From Pseudomonas fluorescens NCIMB 11764 (GTDB lineage: Bacteria > Pseudomonadota > Gammaproteobacteria > Pseudomonadales > Pseudomonadaceae), in NCBI RefSeq assembly GCF_000293885.2, contig NZ_CP010945.1, positions 3,492,001-3,556,000 of the forward strand: 64,000 nucleotides of DNA, in the 5' to 3' direction. Both the position numbers and the translations under genes were made by a program. The notes beneath the pieces were generated by a model that was not told where the DNA came from, searched no databases, and was given only the letters and a program-made list of their open reading frames with translations. Each line of letters opens with the position of its first letter. Within the stretch, counting starts at the first letter, position 1. This document shows, one piece after another, positions 61,253 to 64,000 of this stretch.

Positions 61253-62308
61253 GTGGATTTTCCGATTAGTGTGCCCAGCATCGGGCTGGTAGATGGCAAG
61301 TTTGTTGACGAAGATCCGCTCTCCGGTTCGCCGGGGTCATTGATCCCGTCGGCGTGGGGTAATGCGGTCACCTTCGAAGTTCTCAATGTGATCGAGGCCG
61401 CGGGCCTTGCACCTGACGAAGACAACAATGCTCAGTTGTTGCAGGCCATCAGCGCGATGTTGGCCACGGCGACACCCGAAGCTACCGAAACAGTTCTTGG
61501 CCTGGTCAAGCGCGCGACTCAGTTGCAAGTGGATGCTGGCACCAACGACACAGCAGTGGTTACCCCGAAGAAACTGGCTACTGCAGTCCAAAATCAAACT
61601 CTCACGGCGTTCACCACGGCCGGCACTGCGACAGCTTTGACGTTGACGCCAACCCCAGCGATCCAGGCCTACGCCCCATACCTGCGCTTCAGTGTCAAAT
61701 TCAGCGTGACCGGCGGACTCAACCCGACTTTGAATGTCTCGGGTAAGGGGCCAAAGAGCCTAAAGCAATATGACTCCACCGGTACAAAGGTTGCTGCAGT
61801 GTTTTTCGCCGACCAAGTTGGTGATGTGGTTTACGACGGCACGGACTGGGTTCTTATCAATGCTATCAACGCCTCGCCTGATGCTACGGATACAGTCAAG
61901 GGCGTCGTTGAGCTCGCTACCGCTGCCGAACTTCTCGGCGGCACTGATGCCGTTCGTGCAGCCACCGCTGCCGGACTCCTTGCTGGCTTTCTCGGATCGG
62001 GAGGAACATCCGGTACCGACTGGGTAAAAATTCCATTCCGGGATAAGACGACAGGGGTTCGAAGGGAGCTGATTATTCAGTGGACTACCGTGACTAGCGT
62101 TGGAGCGTCAGCCCCAAACTTTAGCGGTTCTTGGCCCATGACATTTCCAAACGGACTTCTGGGGTGTGTTGCTACTCCGGTCACCTCGACAAGTGGGTTG
62201 TTCGCACAATACAACACCAGAAGTCTGTCTGGGTTTACTGGGCAGGCGCAAGCTTATAACGCGCTTTCCAATGGCATTCCTGTCTCTCTTATAGCGGTTG
62301 GGTGGTGA
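61253..62308 (+). CDS. Tail fibre protein
   Basis: The product has 351 residues from GTG 61253 (GAGGG upstream). The N-terminus (about 1-90, GSPGSLIPSAWGNAVTFEVLN, partial) is the usual phage tail-fibre attachment, TETVLGLVKRATQ and TDTVKGVVELATAAE are two fibre repeats, and the last 90 residues form the tip. The C-terminus is the part expected to bind the host. Confidence 0.87.
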   Translation: MDFPISVPSIGLVDGKFVDEDPLSGSPGSLIPSAWGNAVTFEVLNVIEAAGLAPDEDNNAQLLQAISAMLATATPEATETVLGLVKRATQLQVDAGTNDTAVVTPKKLATAVQNQTLTAFTTAGTATALTLTPTPAIQAYAPYLRFSVKFSVTGGLNPTLNVSGKGPKSLKQYDSTGTKVAAVFFADQVGDVVYDGTDWVLINAINASPDATDTVKGVVELATAAELLGGTDAVRAATAAGLLAGFLGSGGTSGTDWVKIPFRDKTTGVRRELIIQWTTVTSVGASAPNFSGSWPMTFPNGLLGCVATPVTSTSGLFAQYNTRSLSGFTGQAQAYNALSNGIPVSLIAVGW

Positions 62309-62309
62309 A

Positions 62310-62753
62310 ATGAACGTTTACTATTATCTTGAAGAGAACAGTGGCTGGTATAGCGACGAGTTTCATGGGCCTCGATTCATTGAAGGAAAGCCAAACCCGG
62401 ATACGCTCATACCTCTAGCCGCGGTTGAAGTTACGGCCGCAGACTACGAGCGCTTAAAGTCGTTGCCCACAGAAGGCGACGAAAATGGTTACCCGGTTGT
62501 AGCCCCGCCGCGAACCCCTACGCTAGAAGAGCTCCTCGTCGTCGCCAGGGCTGAGCGTGATCGTCTCTTGGTGTACGCAACGCTGCGCATCAACCCACTG
62601 CAATATGCCGCGGACGTCGACGAAGCGAGTGAAGAGGACTTGGCGCTGTTGAAACTCTGGAAAAAGTACAGCGTTGCTGTCAGCAAAACCGAAACCAAAC
62701 CAGGTTGGCCTGAAGCTCCACAATGGCCGATACCGCCAGTCGCGATTGAATAG
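62310..62753 (+). CDS. Tail fibre assembly chaperone
   Basis: The product has 147 residues from ATG 62310. It begins NVYYYLEENSGWYSDEFHG, has ARAERDRLLVYATLRINPLQYA in the middle and ends GWPEAPQWP, the pattern of tail fibre assembly proteins (lambda Tfa-like). The start overlaps the end of the fibre gene's last codons by no bases and follows its stop by one. Confidence 0.88.
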   Translation: MNVYYYLEENSGWYSDEFHGPRFIEGKPNPDTLIPLAAVEVTAADYERLKSLPTEGDENGYPVVAPPRTPTLEELLVVARAERDRLLVYATLRINPLQYAADVDEASEEDLALLKLWKKYSVAVSKTETKPGWPEAPQWPIPPVAIE

Positions 62754-62767
62754 ACAAATGTATTGAT

Positions 62768-62792
62768 GCCCGCACCTTGCGGGTATTTTTTT
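62768..62792 (+). terminator. Terminator before the endolysin gene
   Basis: CCCGCA-CCT-TGCGGG followed by TATTTTTTT is a short strong hairpin between the fibre chaperone and endolysin genes. Confidence 0.85.
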
Positions 62793-62807
62793 GCGTGGAG
62801 AAAAGTA

Positions 62808-63233
62808 ATGCCTGTAACTGAAAAGGATCGTGACGTCCTCGCTCGCACATTGTGGGGGGAGGCACGCGGCGAAAGCCTGGCCGGCCAGATCGCTGTGGCT
62901 TGGACCATTCGCAACCGAGTGGACGACGGCAAGGATAAATCATGGTGGGGGGAGGGCTACGCTGGCGTATGCCAGAAGCCGTATCAGTTCAGTTGCTGGA
63001 ACAAGAACGACCCGAACTATCCGTTCCTGAGTGGCGCGAGGCAGATCCCGTTCCGCGAGCTTGCTCAGGCGAGGATCGCCGCTGACCAAGTGATTGATGG
63101 AAAGGTGCCGGATCCGACCGGCGGCGCCACACACTACTACGCGACAACGATGCCGAAGCCACCAAACTGGACGAAGGGGGCAAAGCAGACGCTGAAGCTC
63201 GGCCACCACCTCTTCTTCAAGGATGTGCCGTGA
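62808..63233 (+). CDS. Endolysin, SleB-type cell wall hydrolase
   Basis: The product has 141 residues from ATG 62808 (GGAG upstream). LARTLWGEARGE at residue about 12 has the catalytic Glu of Hydrolase_2/SleB domains, and YQFSCWN and GATHYYATTMP, PPNWTKG follow as in phage lytic members. It cuts peptidoglycan. No signal peptide is present, so export needs a holin. Confidence 0.9.
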   Translation: MPVTEKDRDVLARTLWGEARGESLAGQIAVAWTIRNRVDDGKDKSWWGEGYAGVCQKPYQFSCWNKNDPNYPFLSGARQIPFRELAQARIAADQVIDGKVPDPTGGATHYYATTMPKPPNWTKGAKQTLKLGHHLFFKDVP

Positions 63234-63239
63234 GCTGGG

Positions 63240-63572
63240 CTACCCACGATCCCTCTTTTCCTTGAGCAGCCTCTGGTTTTCTCTAAACAGGTGATCCCGC
63301 TGGTCAGATATCAGGAGGCGACTGCGAACCCTCCCGGAGAGCTCAGAGTTTTCCTCGGTGACACGATTTAATTCCGCTCTCAGCCGGTCCCGCTCCGTGG
63401 ATACGTCAGCATGCATTTGCACCAGGCCGAAGATGTCCTCCCGGGCCTTGCGCAATTGCAGGTTGAGCTCTTGGATCTCGTTCTCGTACATGCGCAGAAA
63501 GTGACGGCAGGTTTGAAGCTCTGTCGGACAGCCAAGCCAGTCGCTGGTGTCTTCAATTTCATGCGGGTCCAC
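63240..63572 (-). CDS. Coiled-coil protein, 110 residues
   Basis: From GTG 63572 (AAGG seven bases upstream), the product is acidic at the start and then a long coiled coil (CRHFLRMYENEIQELNLQLR, partial, to LRAELNRVTEENSEL and ENQRLLKEKRD). It converges on the endolysin gene, so it is unlikely to be a spanin of the same operon. The family is unknown. Confidence 0.7.
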   Translation of the reverse strand: MDPHEIEDTSDWLGCPTELQTCRHFLRMYENEIQELNLQLRKAREDIFGLVQMHADVSTERDRLRAELNRVTEENSELSGRVRSRLLISDQRDHLFRENQRLLKEKRDRG

Positions 63573-63781
63573 GGTGGTGCCTTATCGATACTGTTTGGAT
63601 ATACAGTAATCGAGGTTTATCAATTCGGCGAGGGCGGGGCGACGAGTTGCTGTCGGAACAGAGATAAGCCGCTCCCGACTTTTGGCTGCGGTTCGCGTTT
63701 TAGCAGCCTGGGGCGGATACTCGGAAACACTGATTCCGTGAATATCAGTTTTATCTTAATGCGAGATGAAATGGGGGCAAG
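63573..63781. other. Promoter region between divergent genes
   Basis: These 209 bases separate the minus-strand coiled-coil gene and the last plus-strand gene, so both promoters should be here. I see no other gene or strong structure. Confidence 0.35.
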
Positions 63782-64000
63782 ATGCCATCTAATGAAAGTA
63801 TGACCATCAATATGCAGCAGGTCGAACCGAGCCAATCGCTAGGGCCTTTACCGGAAGGCCAGGTACCCATGTACGAGGTCCGTCACGAAAGCGCGCGACG
63901 CTGGGTAGACTTCAGTCTTCACCTCTCCGATCTCAACGTCACTCTCAGTTGGCTTGAACTTCTCGTTCACAAGCACACTCAGCGAACGCCAGAAGCAGAT
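63782..64000 (+). CDS. Hypothetical protein, cut by the window end
   Basis: An open frame of 73 codons runs from ATG 63782 to the last base. The product begins with a polar stretch, then YEVRHESARRWVDFSLHL, and a helix (LTWLEL-like, TLSWLELLVHKHTQ). No family is recognised from this part. Three ATGs occur in the first 11 codons, so the start is uncertain. It is probably one of the last prophage genes or cargo near the right end. Confidence 0.55.
   Translation, partial: MPSNESMTINMQQVEPSQSLGPLPEGQVPMYEVRHESARRWVDFSLHLSDLNVTLSWLELLVHKHTQRTPEAD

Noticed and set aside
63240..63572. Rz-type spanin downstream of the endolysin
   Set aside because: The coiled-coil protein has no membrane segment and is on the opposite strand to the endolysin gene.
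25248..64000. CRISPR array or transposon inside the prophage
   Set aside because: The only short repeats with regular spacing are the 22-bp and 11-bp sets, far too closely spaced for CRISPR, and no transposase gene was found.

Overview
The window reads as the chromosome of a Pseudomonas of the fluorescens group carrying the left part of a prophage. The evidence is an RsmE-type CsrA, the thrS-infC-rpmI-rplT-pheS-pheT-ihfA-merR block, a DUF1654 gene beside endA, a REP doublet with the typical Pseudomonas core, and a ribose operon that ends in a secreted nucleoside hydrolase. This assignment is inference from gene content; no database was searched.

Host part (1-25,250). The left edge cuts a cytochrome c subunit gene that is followed by an xdhC-like chaperone. 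Then come an FAD amine oxidase of the PuuB type, tRNA-Val(GAC), small hypotheticals, a DUF2214 membrane protein, rsmE, a SPOR-like lipoprotein, and a DUF1654-endA pair behind a LexA-type palindrome. Next are a periplasmic asparaginase, a coiled-coil protein, rbsBACRKD plus nucleoside hydrolase behind a LacI-type operator, several small genes, a cold-shock gene, and the translation block. The thrS leader carries a hairpin whose loop copies the tRNA-Thr(GGU) anticodon loop, and infC appears to use an ATT start. The block ends with a MerR gene and tRNA-Pro(GGG).

Prophage (about 25,248 to beyond 64,000). It lies against the 3' end of tRNA-Pro; the right end is outside the window. On the minus strand next to the tRNA are integrase, an excisionase-like gene and two small genes. 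An accessory stretch (27.6-34.0 kb) holds a two-gene unit with a DUF1828/DUF1829 protein, a lipoprotein, a nucleotidyltransferase-fold protein, an exported protein and an AT-rich orphan. Two separate repressor switches follow: XRE repressor/Arc-like protein/DUF3077/Rha-KilAC antirepressor (34.3-36.2 kb), and a second repressor/YdaS-Cro/CII-like set (36.2-37.5 kb). Replication genes (O-like protein with internal iterons, DnaC-like loader, DnaB helicase) lead to a Q-like antiterminator.

The late region (43.1-63.2 kb) has candidate spanins and holin, HNH nuclease, terminase, an HK97-type portal/protease/capsid set, connectors, and then a Mu-like contractile tail: sheath, tube, frameshifted tail chaperone, tape measure, baseplate gp45-gp48 equivalents, fibre and fibre chaperone. 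A SleB-type endolysin closes it. The prophage is therefore a mosaic myovirus with an HK97 head and a Mu tail, probably cos-packaged. No obvious inactivating mutation is seen in its structural genes, but its right end cannot be judged.
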